This document shows, one piece after another, positions 38,601-48,804 of a stretch of 64,000 nucleotides of DNA. Position 1 is the stretch's first letter, and every line of letters begins with the position of its first letter. This stretch comes from Antedon bifida (taxonomy: Eukaryota; Echinodermata; Crinoidea; Comatulida; Antedonidae), in contig OY727095.1 of assembly GCA_963402885.1 (NCBI GenBank), forward strand, positions 24,371,001 to 24,435,000, written 5' to 3'. The notes under the pieces were generated by a model. It was given only the letters and a program-made list of their open reading frames with translations. It did not search any database and had not been told where the DNA came from. The position numbers and the translations under genes were made by a program.

Positions 38601-41600
38601 ATTGGCAAAAACATTGTGCAATAAGTAATAATCATGTGGAAATATATTTCACATTTACGCCTGGCAAAGAAGCACACACTATGCTCCCTCAAACCTCATG
38701 TTATTAGGAAATTGAGACCCATCTGGAAAATATGTATTGAGCTCTAGTTCTGTCTATATTCCCATTAAAATTACAATACATTTTGAGACTTTTATTTATC
38801 TACATTACTTTATCTGTTCATATTTTGAATTTTGCTATGGGTTTTCACTAGGTTGATGACGAGTTAAACAAACTTTGAGTATGCTTCAACGTTCTTTAGC
38901 ATTCAGACCTTCATTTTCTAAGCTCCTAAAAATGATCTAAGGAGAGCAAAAAATATCACTCCTTAATTAAAAATACATTAATAGACATTTTCCACGATGG
39001 TGAATATAAATAGAATTTTTCAACGATGAAAGAGGTGAACTAGCAAACTTCTAATTATAGTAACAATGTTCAGTTGATTGACTAAAGATGCAGACAAAAA
39101 AAACAAATATGTAAATAACGAGCTCCTTGAAAATGTAAGTGGAGTTTTTGAGTGCTCTTCTCTTATTTCTTTAAATGAAGGTCTGCATTGCCTAATATAC
39201 CATTTGGTACCAATACTTTACCCTGTCAATTTGTTCCATCTTCTTTCTTTTCACTTTGACCTTTATTCAAACACGTATTTGAATAAAAGACAAAAAAAAA
39301 ACAAATAGTAATATTGCCTGTTGTAGCATGTAGCTTGTGAAAAGTACATTTTATTTGTAAGTAGTAAACATTTTAAAGGATTGTGTAAATATTATATTTG
39401 ATCTTTAAAACCACTTGTAAGATTTCTGTAAACAGATACTATATTTCTCGAGCCACCAGTTGCACTCTTTACAATCTTCCTGTAGGATGCTAAGAGGCGT
39501 GTACAGCAGAGTCAAAGATATTGTAAGATATGTAATACTACGTTCAAGGACAACGAAAAGTGCCAAGCTCATTGCAATTCTGAACGTCATAAGAAGGTAT
39601 TTCCGTTAACCTCAACCTATTGATTTTTTGTCTGCCTCTTCACAATTGATTACTTATATGTGATATAAGTACAGTATCTATAATATGTTTCAACCATTGA
39701 CAAGTTAAGGTATAGCTGAGCTGTTTAGCTGTTCCCTTTTTTGAATTAATATTAATAGTGTGCATTCACTTCGCTCCTGTGTTTATTTCTTTGTAATTAT
39801 AACATGAGCATTGTCATACGTCATCCATTATTACTGCTTATATTTTACCTGTAGAATCAAAACAAATTGTGTCAAGCTACACTGTTTATTATGTACCTAT
39901 GTTCATTATTATCTATTATAATTTATAAAGATATTTCGATATTAAAATGTTAATCCTATTATCTGGATCTTTCAAGTTATGGCCTTTTTTATGTTCATCA
40001 ATATTTTGTCAATTCTAATTAGGAATGTGCGGAAAGGAAGCAGAATAGGGGCTCAGCAAAGTCTGAGGATTATGTCACCGTAGATGCCATTGGAATATTT
40101 GAAGAAGAGGTTGATGAGGGCGGTGTAAGCTTATTTTTCTTCTGATTGGTCATCTTTGCAAATATGATTGATCTTCACATCATTTTTTGGCAGTAATTTC
40201 TTGGCAATAGGTCATATTGGGTGGAAATGTTTGCTCTTAATGGTCAGAAAAAAAGACGATGAGAATGGCTTTATTTGGTATATATATATATATATATATA
40301 TACAATCAGTATTGTGGGAGCAAGTTTAGATGACCTTACATCACATGACCTTATTTTACACAAATTATGTTCAAAGAAGTTACTCAACATTTCACAAAAA
40401 GAATCAAACCATTTTTTTTTTTTAAATTGTTGGTAATTCTTTTAAATTTGTTAAGAACAAATTATTCAACAAGTCTGAAATAGATAATTTCTTTATTCTT
40501 GTTAAACCCTGAACTTTGTTTGAACCACCATCCGGTTTTCTACAAATATTATTTTACTATATCTTTACTAATTGCACCAGTATTAGTACTATTAATGTGG
40601 TTTCTGTTGTTAATTTGTTTTGTATGTGTTATTTTCTAATGTAGACACATTCATTCTTCTTTGTTCAGGAGACCTCTGAAGATACAACAAAACAACAAGA
40701 ATTGGGCAAAGATAAGCCAAATAGCACTAATATAAACCCTAGCCCAGCAGAAGAGGTTTCTCAAAATGAGGTCAAATGTCCTACTGAAACCCCAGAGAAG
40801 CCTTCTGAGGAAACCAGTATTGATGCACCAACTGATATTGATACTGATATTCCATCTGAAGTTTCCCATGCCATTGTCTTCAAAATTGAAAAGATTGTTG
40901 ACCAAGATGAGCCTCTTGATCCAGAAAGTGTTAATGAATGTAGCCAGGATTCTCTGAAATCTCCTGAACCAGAGCCATCTGTAGAACCTGAACCGTTGCC
41001 ATCTAAGGCACCAGTGCCATCTGGTGAACCTGAACCATTAACATCTGAAGCTACCAAACCAGAAGCTCCTTCAGAATTAAATAATTCTTCAGAAATAAAT
41101 TCTTCTACTGCCTCTAAGATCCCTGAATCTATTTTTCCAGCATCCACAGCTTTGTGTAAACAAGAAACTGTCTCAACCACAGAGTCTGTGCCTACTCCAG
41201 TATCAGCCCCTAAACCCCATCAAATCAAACGCCTTAAACAGACTCGAGAATCCATAAATGAAAGTCCTATTTGCTCTGAAACTGAGGATGAAGAATTAAG
41301 CGAGTATGACCCTAATACACCTGTTGGTAGGTTTCTTTACCTTCAACGTCTTTATTTCATTTCTAGTAATTGGTACTGTTGGTTGCCTTTGTCAACTTCA
41401 AACCTACTCTTTAATTCTAAGTATTTTGGTTTTTTTTCAGTAACACTCAAATGTAGTTAATATTGTTAATAATGTATGGGATTTTCTACATACTAATTTA
41501 CATATCCTTTATTCAAGTTTATTCAAAAAAACTGACAGTAGTAAAACTGAATTGCATGTAATGTAAAATTGATAAAATATTTAAAAAGGTGTATATAGAT

Positions 41601-44600
41601 AAAAAAAAATTTTTAATTACAAGTGAAAAACACCAAAATACATAAGAAAAAAGTTGATTTTAAGACGGTTAAATAGGTTAATCACATTTTTTTTCTTCAG
41701 ATTTCTTTCTTCTTGGAAACATTTTGTAGAATTGTTTATAATTGTTTGTACATTTAACAAATCTTTTACTTTTCAGTTGTTTACTTTACACTTGCCAAAT
41801 TGTGTTAACATTCATTAGTATGCCCAGGGACAATCTGTAGTTTCATTCTCACCCTACATTTTGGTTTATGTATGACTAAACAGCTTGCCAAGGTCTAGGG
41901 TTCAATCCTGATCTAGTACCAGGGTTGTAACTCTCGACTCTTTCAACTCGACTCCCTAAGCCTCAAATGAGACTTAGTTTGTAAGCACGATATTATATAC
42001 GAAATATTCCTTCAAGAAACATCAGTGTGTCAAATGTGAGCTTGTACAATTCAACAATATTGGAGGAGATAATAATAATTCGCAACAAATTTAGTATATT
42101 AATATACAGATGATGGTCTATGACAAATATTTATATACATATTTCTTTTTTTTTTCATTTATTTTGTATTTAAATAATTAGCTTTTCTGTTTTTGGTATT
42201 CTCCCCTCATTATCTTTTTTACTGTTAAACTTGAACTATTATCTTGTAAACCAATGTTTAAATTATTTGTCAAAGTAATCTAAGGTCAATCTAAGGCCTC
42301 ATTTCACCATTTTATCATTTTCTTGAATCCTTGTGCATACTGTACTATTATTAGTTATGGAAAGATATGGATTTGCTAATTATTATACAGTGGAAATGCA
42401 ATATTGTTACAGTATAGTTCATCTTCTGCTTTTTACTTTTTTGATAAACCAGTACTGTATTTTCTATTGGCAGTATAAGTAAATATAAATTTACTACTCT
42501 TACATGATACAAACACAAAACTTAACATCTTTGAGATGGGTCCAGAAGTTTGTTTACCTTATACTGCTTGAATCTAGTAAAGGGTTTTCTTCATTTCATT
42601 TACAATTTCATTCTATTTGTTTCAGGCCAATGTTTTGTTGTGCCAGTATCTGGCTATTTTTGCAAGTTGTGCCACAAATTCTATCTCAAGAAGGCTGTTG
42701 CAAAGGTGACACACTGCAGTAGCAAGCCACATTTCAATGCTTTAAAAGTAAGACAGTCTTGCTTGCACACATATTTTTTTATTTAAAAAACAGAACCAAG
42801 TGTGTTAGAATTCAGAATGTTTTGTCTAACACCATTGCACACTGGTGCCCCAAGTAAATTGTTATCTCCATTGATATACTATTGATCTGTGAAGTGAATC
42901 ATGTCAAAATAGTTAAATTTGCTGATGATATATGATGATGTATGAAGTTCATAATTTTAGTTAATTGGTCTGATAGAAATTGCCTTAAGCTTTTAATAAA
43001 AATAAAACATAAATGAAATGAATCTGAATCTTGGTATCAATATAAACAAAATTAAGAAAATTGTGTTTGACTTTCAGAAGTAAAGTTAAGTATCGAAAGA
43101 TAGTAATATGTCTGTACCACTAGTGAAAATAAATAAAAAATTGTTATGGAATTATACTAACACTCCCAAAAGTGTAAAAGCAAACCAAGGATTGTACTTT
43201 TTGAGAAAATTCAAAAACTTTTAAGATTATCTTATTTTTTTGAGTCGTGGAGACTGCCTCCTCTCAAATAATATATATAATTGTTATAGGTACTCTTGAT
43301 TGTATAAAGTGTTGTGCATGAAACAACGTGTGAGGGTAGAGCTTTATCACTCTTTTATCAAAAAAGATGGGAGATATTTAAAAAAAACTAGTGGATAAGT
43401 TTAAAGACCTCTATCATATCGCTTCGAGTTCTGCCTTTAAGTGAGGGCAAATCGAGAGTAGTAGTAGAGTAGCAGAGCAGAGATTCCATCAGGTAATGAG
43501 GGGACCAAACTTGAACAGCATATTCCATTAAAGGCCTAAAAAAAGTTTTATAAAGCGAAATAAACATTTGTTTTTCCATATGACTTTCTGATTCTACCAA
43601 TCATAGAATTTGCCTTATTAGCGCATTTCTTGGAGTTATTGATGGTTTAAGATCAGAAGTGACAATAATTCTAAGATCACGTTGTTCAACACCATTCATA
43701 AAGTATAAAAACTTTTTGTTTCTAGATTCAATGTGAAGAACATTACATTTTGTAAGAAGCCATGTTATACTCGATCCATTCAATTAATTTGTTGATATCA
43801 TCTTGCAGCATATCAGCATCATTCCACCCAGAAAATTTCCATTTTATATACATTTTAACTTTTATTAAAAATATCCCTCATACTTCATATTTAAAAAAAT
43901 TGTTTTCAGCATGTACGATTTTCTTGAAAATCACGCCTTTTCGCAATTTGGGGGGATACCTTGTAGTAGGCGTATTAAGGTGCTTATTTGAGGCAAATCC
44001 TTCAGATTGTGATAATTTGGTCAAGGGAAAGCCGAAAACAATCCTCACTAAACATGGTTATCCATGGTGTCATTGGAAAGAGAAATTAATACTGATCATT
44101 TTATTCCATATCTATATATAAATTTACGTAAGGGCAAAAATCGGTAAATCGCGCGTTATTTCTAGAATGTTTACTCGATGGTATATAAAGTTGGTTCATA
44201 CTTTTGGTACTGATTTTAACCACCTGATGTAACCCTGTTTACTAATTAAATTGAGTTCGATAATTAGTTATTGACGATTAAAACGAATTTAGGTTCAACG
44301 ATTTGCCCCAAATAGGGGTGTTTTCTGATCGTGGTATACACTGTCTAATGGATGTCAATTTGAAAAATACCCGCATACAATAATACGAGGACACTTCGCA
44401 TTTTCTATCTCCTCCTACGAGAATTGTTTTTAATAGCTGAAAACCGGTTGAACAGTTCGAGTACAGCATCATAATGTTGAAGACAGGCCGATTTTCCTTA
44501 AAAAATGCTATTTTGATACATTTAATATAGGTTTATACAAATGTATTGATTTGCGATAAATGGAACATTCCAATCTCTGTTCCACAAGTGTCTATTCCCT

Positions 44601-47600
44601 CAGGCGTCGTAAAGGCAAGTACTGTATACTCATAACAGAAATTCGATCCATTTTTTTTTCAATCTGTGCTGCAGAGGTTGGATATAGATTTTTTTAAACA
44701 GATAATGAGCTAGCGTTTTCAGTCGCCGTATATTATGTACAAATCTTTATTATTGCAGTTAAACCACCCCGGGAACCACCCACATCATCACCCTTCCCTC
44801 ACTGGCATGAGTAGCGTTTTAAAGCCAGTAGAGGATAGGCCTACGGTGGTACGAAGGATCAACAACAACTTTGGTGGGTAGGGTAGGAACCAACTTAAGT
44901 ATGAATTGGCTCTAGAAACAATTGAAAACCATTAGGCCTACTAATTAAAGATGTATTTTCCCCCAAAATCATGAAAAATAAAGATTTTTAAAATCGGACT
45001 TTGAATAGGCCATTTTGCAGTTTTAATGAAGTTGTTCACTTCCATAAGAAAAAAAACAGGGGAAAAAAATTATTTCACCTATAAAAAGACAAAATAAACA
45101 GTTAAATTACCCAAAAACTCATTGTCTTCCAGACAATTTGACCATTTTTTGCTTTAAATTACATTTTTCTCAGGTAAATAATTTTTTTTCAGACCCAATT
45201 TTTTGTGAGAGTGAATAACTATTATGTGACATTAAAATAACATATTCAACAAAAAAATTCAAATTCAATAAAAAAATATTTTTTTAGGGGGACAATATAT
45301 CTTTCAGTTGAGTTAGATAATTTAATATTTATTAACGATTAAATCGAATTTATGATTTGCCCCGAATAGAGGTGGTTTTCACAAATTGTTTAACATTATA
45401 TTATACAGATATTGCCTGCTTAGAGGTGAAATATAAGATTTGACATCCCCGAGGGAATGATATTATGTTCGAGGGAATATATATATCCCGAAGCGGCAGC
45501 TGAGGGATATATAATTCCCCGAGAACATAATATCATCCCGAGGGGATGTTAAATCTTATATTTTACCGATATAAAAGGCGATATCTGTTATATTATATAG
45601 CCAAGAACAAGTCTGCTGGGTTGGGTGAAGCTAGGCTAGGCCTCCTATTCTATAGTATTTGTATTGTATGTAAACAAGCCTCCTGCCTAGACACCTTACC
45701 TTGCGAAGAATAATATACAGATAATTACTAATTAATGATTCCTTGGCAATAAAATATTCACTTAGGCCTAGGTCGTTTAAATTAACAGAAGAATTTCCAT
45801 CAATAAGCCTATTAATAATAATATTATAATCAGGTAGGCCGAATAAACAATTCGTTGTCTTCTCTTCGAGGAGCCGAATCACCGGATGTTCAGCGCGTAC
45901 TAGTTACTAGGTTACTACCGTGAGTATTGACCAATCACAAACGGTGTTTCATCACATTTAGGGAGGACTAATAACAAATGAGGGCGCTATGTATGCATAG
46001 TTTAGATGATTAATTTCTTCAAGCAACTTCCGTGGCGCAGTGGTTCAAGCGTTGTCTTGCGATGTGACAATTCCACCCGAGTTCAAATCCAGTAGATGAC
46101 TTTTGTTTATTTATCGGCGAACGCGAGTGTTGCCACACGAAAATTACACAGTCAATATCATCGAACTCGAGAATGTATATGATTATTAACAGGGGACACG
46201 ATAATTACGCGAAAATTACTCAGTCAATATCATCGTTCTCGAGGATATATACGATTTACGATCCTCGCAGCGATAGTCATGTGACGCAGTTTCAACCAAT
46301 CACGTTCACGTATTTACATAGGCTATGTAATATAAACATATATACGTCGTAGTGTATCGTTACATGTACTGTACTATTTCAATCGACTAAGACGGTGATA
46401 GTTTCAACAAAGTAATTACATCGCAATGTTTTACTGTGTTTAGTGGTATATTATTTGTAAAACATGAAAACAATTAATATTTCGTTACTAAATGGATAAA
46501 GAATATATTTAAAAATTGGTCCTCTTTGCACCCATCCTCTTCCCCATCCCTCAACCATAATGTTACATACAAAACACAAATTAAGTTTGTTTAAATTTGA
46601 CTTAAACAATTGGTCTCATTTTGTGACAAGTTTCTCTTTCGGAAGTAATTCCCAGGGTGCTAATTTTAGTTGAGTACATAAATCAGTGTCTATTTATTCG
46701 TTCCTGTAAACGACATGTATTATTGTCCTGCATTATTGTACATTTGAAATCGCCAGTTTTTTAACGCTGAAATTATTATGTATTCGAGAACCATCTGTGG
46801 GCACGACCTAGATGGTACGCTAGCGAAGCGAGCGTACCATCTAGTATACAAAAATTCATAGTACATAGTTATTTAGCAATAAAACAAGTCATGTGAAAGG
46901 TGAAAAAGTCAACATCTAATTTGATCAAATACCATACTGTTTGGTATCGTTGGATAGCTTTTTTTGTTCTGAATACAGTTTTAACAATATCTGTCCAATT
47001 TCGTTAGTACTTTATTGGTCACATGAATTGTTTTAATGCTAAATAACTGTAACTATGAATTTTTATTTTATATGGGTTTAATGGAATAAAATGATCCGTA
47101 TCAAATTCTCTTTCCAATGAAACCACCATTGATGGATGTTTCAATGTGCAATGTTTCGGCCATTTTGAAATCCAAAATGGCTGCTTTTTCCTGGCTAAAT
47201 TTTGTGCAACCCTTCCATTCTATGTTTTTGATACCCTAATGAACAACTGTACCAAGTTTCAGAATGTTATCACAATTTGAAGGATTGGTTCCCTTAACAC
47301 GCCTACTTACGGGAGATCCACCACGCAACTCTTTCTGTTCATGAATTTCATGGTTCGTTGAGAGATACTCGGTCAGAGGCCTAGAAAATATGAAATTATG
47401 TATATATATTATTATGTTACCATACCACCATGGTTCCTATGTACATAATTGTAGTTTCTGTTTGTTGTTAATCAAAAGTACTTTACTTAAATTAATACTG
47501 ATCTTGTTCCAATAATAAACGTAAAATGCGTAAAAAGTTTTATTGTAACAAAATGGAAAGTGATATTAATGCGCAAAATTTCGTCTGCTCTTCAAATACT

Positions 47601-48804
47601 CTCTCATCATTGGCCAATTAGTAGCCTTTGTTACCTTAGACTTGTGAAACTTGACTAAAAGCTGGACTGCAAACTTCTAACTAGCACTTTTTAAAGTCGA
47701 AGTTCGAACTACAACTAAAGTTCGGTTTAATAATATGAGCGTATAACATGACCCTATGCAATCCAATGTGATTGGTAAAGATGCACTGTCTTTTTTTCAC
47801 CAGGCTATGATATTTTTTGTATTATGTGGTTTAATAGCTTATCTAAAAACAAATAAATTGCAGAGAATAATAAAAAAAATAGCTAAAAAGGTGGAGACGT
47901 CCCATCTATTCAATTTAAATGATAAATGACAATAAATTTGAACTTGACCTTGTATTTGACACATTCTATAAGAGTTATCAATTTCAAGTATCAAGTTATC
48001 AATATCATATATCACTATTTATAGTTATTTTTTGAAGATAAAATGTTGGTGGTAATAATATTAATAACTTACTGTAACCCAGGCCTGCCAAAAAGTGGTC
48101 AGATTGAAACCTCACCAATCATACTGGTGGCTACGTCCCTGTATTAGCTGGGGTTTTTATGGGTCCTCCTAAATACCAAGCCCAACCAATTCCTATCAAT
48201 TAAAACCAAGCCCTACCAAGTTCAATCAATTATAACCTACCAGTAGGATATATTTAGAGTGTTAATTGCATTTTCATCAATAAAATTATACTTTTAGAGC
48301 AATTTTGGAATAAAAAATTATAAATAATTGATCAGCCTTGAGAATGTACAATGCGTCAATAATGTCTGTATGGAGTGAACTAATAGACGTGGACATATGA
48401 CGGCGAATGTAATGTTGAATTGAGATGGGCTTGGTGTTTAGAAGGACCATAGAGAAATAAGATTTCTCCATGGGAGGACCCAGTTTTATATTAGCAGTTG
48501 TAACAAGCCTCTCTGTGTTTAACTATTATATCTACCATTACAAGTTTTCAATAAAATAACATAGAAACTAAACTACCACAATCTTGAAAAAACCCGCATA
48601 ACTGCATTACGTTTACCAGAATAGATGAACTGCAGATGAAATGTTTTGTCTGAAATGTAATAATAGGAAATGTATGCGAACCATAAACTAATTCATTAAT
48701 TATCAGTATGTTCAATAATGTCTAAAATATATTAACATTTTTAGATACATATTAATCAAAAGAAAAAGGAAAACAACCCAGTTGAAGTTAAGGAAGAAGT
48801 TTAA
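23240..48804 (+). CDS. CIZ1 (Cip1-interacting zinc finger protein) gene, ten coding exons
   Basis: Rebuilt from exons 23240-23610, 27507-28194, 30877-30948, 36858-36991, 38057-38231, 39486-39596, 40023-40124, 40669-41326, 42626-42747 and 48745-48804. All introns are GT-AG, every phase matches, and the product is 830 residues. CIZ1 is a nuclear-matrix protein that promotes cyclin-dependent initiation of DNA replication and binds the p21/Cip1 inhibitor in mammals. Visible here are low-complexity Ser/Gly-rich N-terminal parts, a basic NLS (RRRGSRKR, 319-326), three C2H2/U1-like fingers (Cys366-His388, Cys459-His479, Cys493-His515), the CIZ1-typical acidic block SEDYVTVDAIGIFEEE, a Pro/Glu/Ser-rich linker, and a matrin-type finger (Cys783-His806). 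The Gln-rich N-terminus of mammals is absent. Length is close to the vertebrate protein. I am confident of family and orthology; the true 5' end is uncertain. Confidence 0.9.
24200..26750. other. ciz1 intron 1, no gene recognised
   Basis: AT-rich intron. It holds a palindromic word near 25225-25250 (ggttattcgcaagttgcgga then taacc) beside a T/C-rich tract (25260-25290). A reverse-oriented relative lies at 54430-54560. Confidence 0.45.
26935..27110. repeat. MITE-like fragment
   Basis: Words gaacaactttattataac, aaaatggtctattcaaa and gttttgggggaacaatac appear in reverse orientation in 44950-45040 (gttgttcacttcc, gaataggccattttgc). It is a partial copy of the element described at 44946-45305. 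Confidence 0.45.
27188..27400 (-). repeat. tRNA-derived SINE fragment (minus strand)
   Basis: Reverse-complemented, it reads ccttggtgtaataatggtta (A-box region) and ggtccctggttcaattcctg (B box), followed upstream by ggagaattttacggtaagcg-type sequence. Two plus-strand relatives are at 50044-50616 and 63328-63490. It lies in ciz1 intron 1, about 100 bases before exon 2. Confidence 0.6.
27507..28194 (+). CDS. ciz1: ciz1 coding exon 2
   Basis: Residues 124-353, beginning after ttttaatttcag. It opens SLANILAEMHKQQRSSGRRY, continues with Asn/Ser/Gly-rich low complexity (GGGDFGGSSFSNSLGGGN), and ends with a basic nuclear-localisation cluster RRRGSRKR and an acidic stretch (DDFDDSEPNWKR). The donor AGG|gtatgt is phase 0. 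Confidence 0.85.
28560..29990. repeat. Internal repeat units of the CAGTG element
   Basis: Units of roughly 110-180 bases with the core ggccggaaa(c)gacactt, agcaaacagcaaaacgatcg, taaacatacgcgataagaaa, gcgttcattacgaacgtcag and ggggaagtccccaatg. They occur from about 28580, 28705, 29440, 29614, 29790 and 29934 with many small changes. A diverged reverse copy of the outer part lies at 35520-35700. Open frames here are repeat artefacts. Confidence 0.75.
28834..29394 (+). repeat. 561-bp direct duplication, copy 1
   Basis: From aaacaagtgagaggtttgcg to gggaaatcatacctgac this stretch appears identical, without indels, to 31835-32395 (constant offset 3001). It interrupts the repeat units of the CAGTG element. 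No coding potential. Confidence 0.9.
30877..30948 (+). CDS. ciz1: ciz1 coding exon 3 (first half of zinc finger 1)
   Basis: 72 bases, 24 codons, phase 0 at both ends (tattatag| and CAG|gtattt). Encodes ISATGPWRCNVCNVVSSNLQ, giving the two Cys ligands of finger 1 (Cys366 and Cys369). The His ligands are in exon 4. Skipping or deleting this exon would keep the frame but destroy the finger. Confidence 0.85.
31075..31560. other. ciz1 intron 3, no gene recognised
   Basis: Contains repeated cgtaggt/tacgta words (31170-31340: cgtagcctacgcataggtag, gtagcttacgtacgaag) that look like part of a palindromic repeat. No boundary or coding content resolved. Confidence 0.35.
31835..32395 (+). repeat. 561-bp direct duplication, copy 2
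   Basis: The second copy lies outside the CAGTG element, on the far side of ciz1 exon 3. Flanks differ on both sides (aaaaa before, ttcagtttg after), so only this block was copied. Confidence 0.9.
32460..32815 (-). repeat. Dispersed repeat family Z, copy 2 (inverted)
   Basis: Reverse-oriented relative of 17990-18300 and 53480-54050: ttcaatctgttatagttcct, gaatgaaagtgacctgcatg, catatggccagttgaattca. Only moderately conserved. Confidence 0.6.
33805..33885. repeat. GGAGCGCC palindromic cluster
   Basis: Five or more ggagcgc/gcgctcc words in 80 bases (ggggagcgctattttaggcg, ggcgctcctttgatcg, aggagcgccaaggagcgtca, ccatggcgctcct) can form nested hairpins. Origin unknown. Confidence 0.55.
33950..34800 (+). 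mobile_element. Hairpin repeat family X, copy 1
   Basis: Shares a roughly 850-base sequence with 45398-46335 in the same orientation, from attatacagatattg to ggctatgtaatata. Near its start is a long imperfect hairpin (arms 33981-34016 and 34080-34114, aaatataagatttgaca with ccccgaggga). Further on are AGGCCTAG words and a degenerate B-box-like gcgagttcaagtcc. No coding frame. Confidence 0.65.
34997..35022 (+). repeat. (TG)n microsatellite
   Basis: Thirteen uninterrupted TG dinucleotides within ciz1 intron 3. Confidence 0.95.
35520..36010 (-). repeat. Inverted copies of the CAGTG-element unit and family Y
   Basis: 35520-35640 reverse-complements to the ggccggaaa...cgatcgtag units of the 28.5-30 kb element. 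35640-36010 reverse-complements to family Y (atttagtagcattaatata, ggccattgatatcaatg). The two families are therefore adjacent and may be parts of one larger element. Confidence 0.5.
36858..36991 (+). CDS. ciz1: ciz1 coding exon 4
   Basis: Residues 378-421 plus two bases. Starts DYKFHMDSQSHRNAINQIKM, supplying His382 and His388 of finger 1, then a Gln/Ala-rich helix (DQAKARIQAQQHLRMIEG). Acceptor catttctag, donor AA|gtatgt, phase 2. Confidence 0.85.
37785..37862 (-). repeat. tRNA-derived sequence (SINE head or tRNA pseudogene)
   Basis: The reverse complement reads gccccagtggtctaatggta (A box), an anticodon-like stem tctgc-atatcaa-gcaga, and ggtttcgggtttgaatg (B box). The acceptor stem cannot be closed (gccccag has no partner), so it is not a working tRNA gene. 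It sits in ciz1 intron 4. Confidence 0.6.
38057..38231 (+). CDS. ciz1: ciz1 coding exon 5 (zinc finger 2)
   Basis: Residues 422-480. A basic Ser-rich start (SKGGTIGSKNRAVSKFSS) is followed by FCRECQIFFNGSTINHRETS ending in SSH, a C-x2-C-x10-H-x5-H finger (Cys459, Cys462, His473, His479) that aligns with the second finger of vertebrate CIZ1. Donor CAG|gtattt, phase 0. Confidence 0.87.
38463..38540. repeat. Tandem pair of about 36-base units
   Basis: tttaaaaacattaatggaaa followed by aagatttgaaatgatc is repeated once head to tail in ciz1 intron 5. Confidence 0.8.
39486..39596 (+). CDS. ciz1: ciz1 coding exon 6 (zinc finger 3)
   Basis: Residues 481-517. YCKICNTTFKDNEKCQAHCN followed by SERHKK makes a C-x2-C-x12-H-x5-H finger (Cys493, Cys496, His509, His515). 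Phase 0 at both sides (cttcctgtag| and AAG|gtattt). Confidence 0.88.
40023..40124 (+). CDS. ciz1: ciz1 coding exon 7 (acidic conserved block)
   Basis: Residues 518-551. Contains EDYVTVDAIGIFEEEVDEGG, a block that in vertebrate CIZ1 follows the third finger in nearly the same form. Acceptor ttctaattag, donor GGT|gtaagc, phase 0. Confidence 0.85.
40279..40302. repeat. (TA)n microsatellite
   Basis: Twelve TA dinucleotides in ciz1 intron 7. Confidence 0.95.
40669..41326 (+). CDS. ciz1: ciz1 coding exon 8 (Pro/Glu/Ser-rich linker)
   Basis: Residues 552-770 plus one base. An unordered acidic region with loosely repeated PEPEPS and PSGEPEPLTSE words, ending SETEDEELSEYDPNTPV just before the matrin finger. 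The donor GTT-G|gtaggt is phase 1. Open frames on the other strand here are mirror products of the biased codons. Confidence 0.85.
42626..42747 (+). CDS. ciz1: ciz1 coding exon 9 (matrin-type zinc finger)
   Basis: Residues 771-811. FVVPVSGYFCKLCHKFYLKK, then AVAKVTHCSSKPHFNALK, is a matrin/U1-type finger with Cys783, Cys786, His800 and His806 (C-x2-C-x13-H-x5-H). In CIZ1 this finger is linked to nuclear-matrix attachment. Acceptor tttgtttcag, donor AAA|gtaaga, phase 0. Confidence 0.9.
43388..43835 (-). pseudogene. Decayed LINE reverse transcriptase fragment
   Basis: Minus-strand frames read KCNVLHIESRNKKFLYFMNG then VEQRDLRIIVTSDLKPSI (thumb region after motif C), and next ISLYKTFFRPLMEYAVQVWS then PHYL, ending RSDMIEVFKLIH. 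Parts between are deleted and frames shift near 43601. This is the C-terminal part of a CR1/Jockey-type polyprotein lying in ciz1 intron 9. Confidence 0.75.
44946..45305. mobile_element. Small MITE-like element
   Basis: The left end aaagatgtattttcccccaa and the right end reverse-complemented aaagatatattgtcccccta make inverted repeats of about 20 bases. Related ends occur at 9045 and 27085. It lies inside copy B. Confidence 0.5.
45398..46335 (+). mobile_element. Hairpin repeat family X, copy 2
   Basis: Same order of blocks as 33950-34800, with the hairpin arms at 45430-45475 and 45520-45563. A better preserved tRNA-like stretch is at 46028-46100 (gtggcgcagtggttcaag with cgagttcaaatcc). It is nested in hairpin-ended copy B. 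Confidence 0.65.
46850..47064. mobile_element. Palindromic 215-bp element
   Basis: aaaaattcatagtacatagt with tatttagc at the left is the near reverse complement of gctaaataactgtaactatg with aattttt at the right. It sits directly beside copy B's hairpin end. Confidence 0.6.
48155..48452. repeat. Short inverted repeat pair
   Basis: gggtcctcctaaataccaag with ccca (48157-48184) faces tgggcttggtgtttagaagg with acc (48427-48450), about 245 bases apart. It may be a small MITE in ciz1 intron 9. Confidence 0.5.
48745..48804 (+). CDS. ciz1: ciz1 terminal coding exon 10
   Basis: Acceptor acatttttag, then IHINQKKKENNPVEVKEEV and a TAA at 48802-48804: 19 residues, phase 0. The Lys/Glu-rich tail is much shorter than the vertebrate C-terminus. 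The exon is small and 6 kb from exon 9, so it is less certain than the others; the clean acceptor and lysine-rich tail support it. Confidence 0.6.
   Translation: MHINQKKKENNPVEVKEEV

Larger units (their letters stand above)
44105..46844 (-). mobile_element. Hairpin-ended repeat, copy B (with insertions)
   Basis: Reverse-oriented counterpart of 7879-9020. The hairpin end lies at 46808-46844 (ctagatggtacgct with agcgtaccatctag). 46345-46805 matches 7911-8340, and 44105-44600 matches 8560-9020. Between these, about 1.7 kb is present here but absent from copy A, including family X copy 2. It lies in ciz1 intron 9. Confidence 0.65.

Noticed and set aside
40761..41180. 139-codon minus-strand frame
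   Set aside because: It is the antisense of ciz1 exon 8, produced by its Pro/Glu/Ser codon bias.
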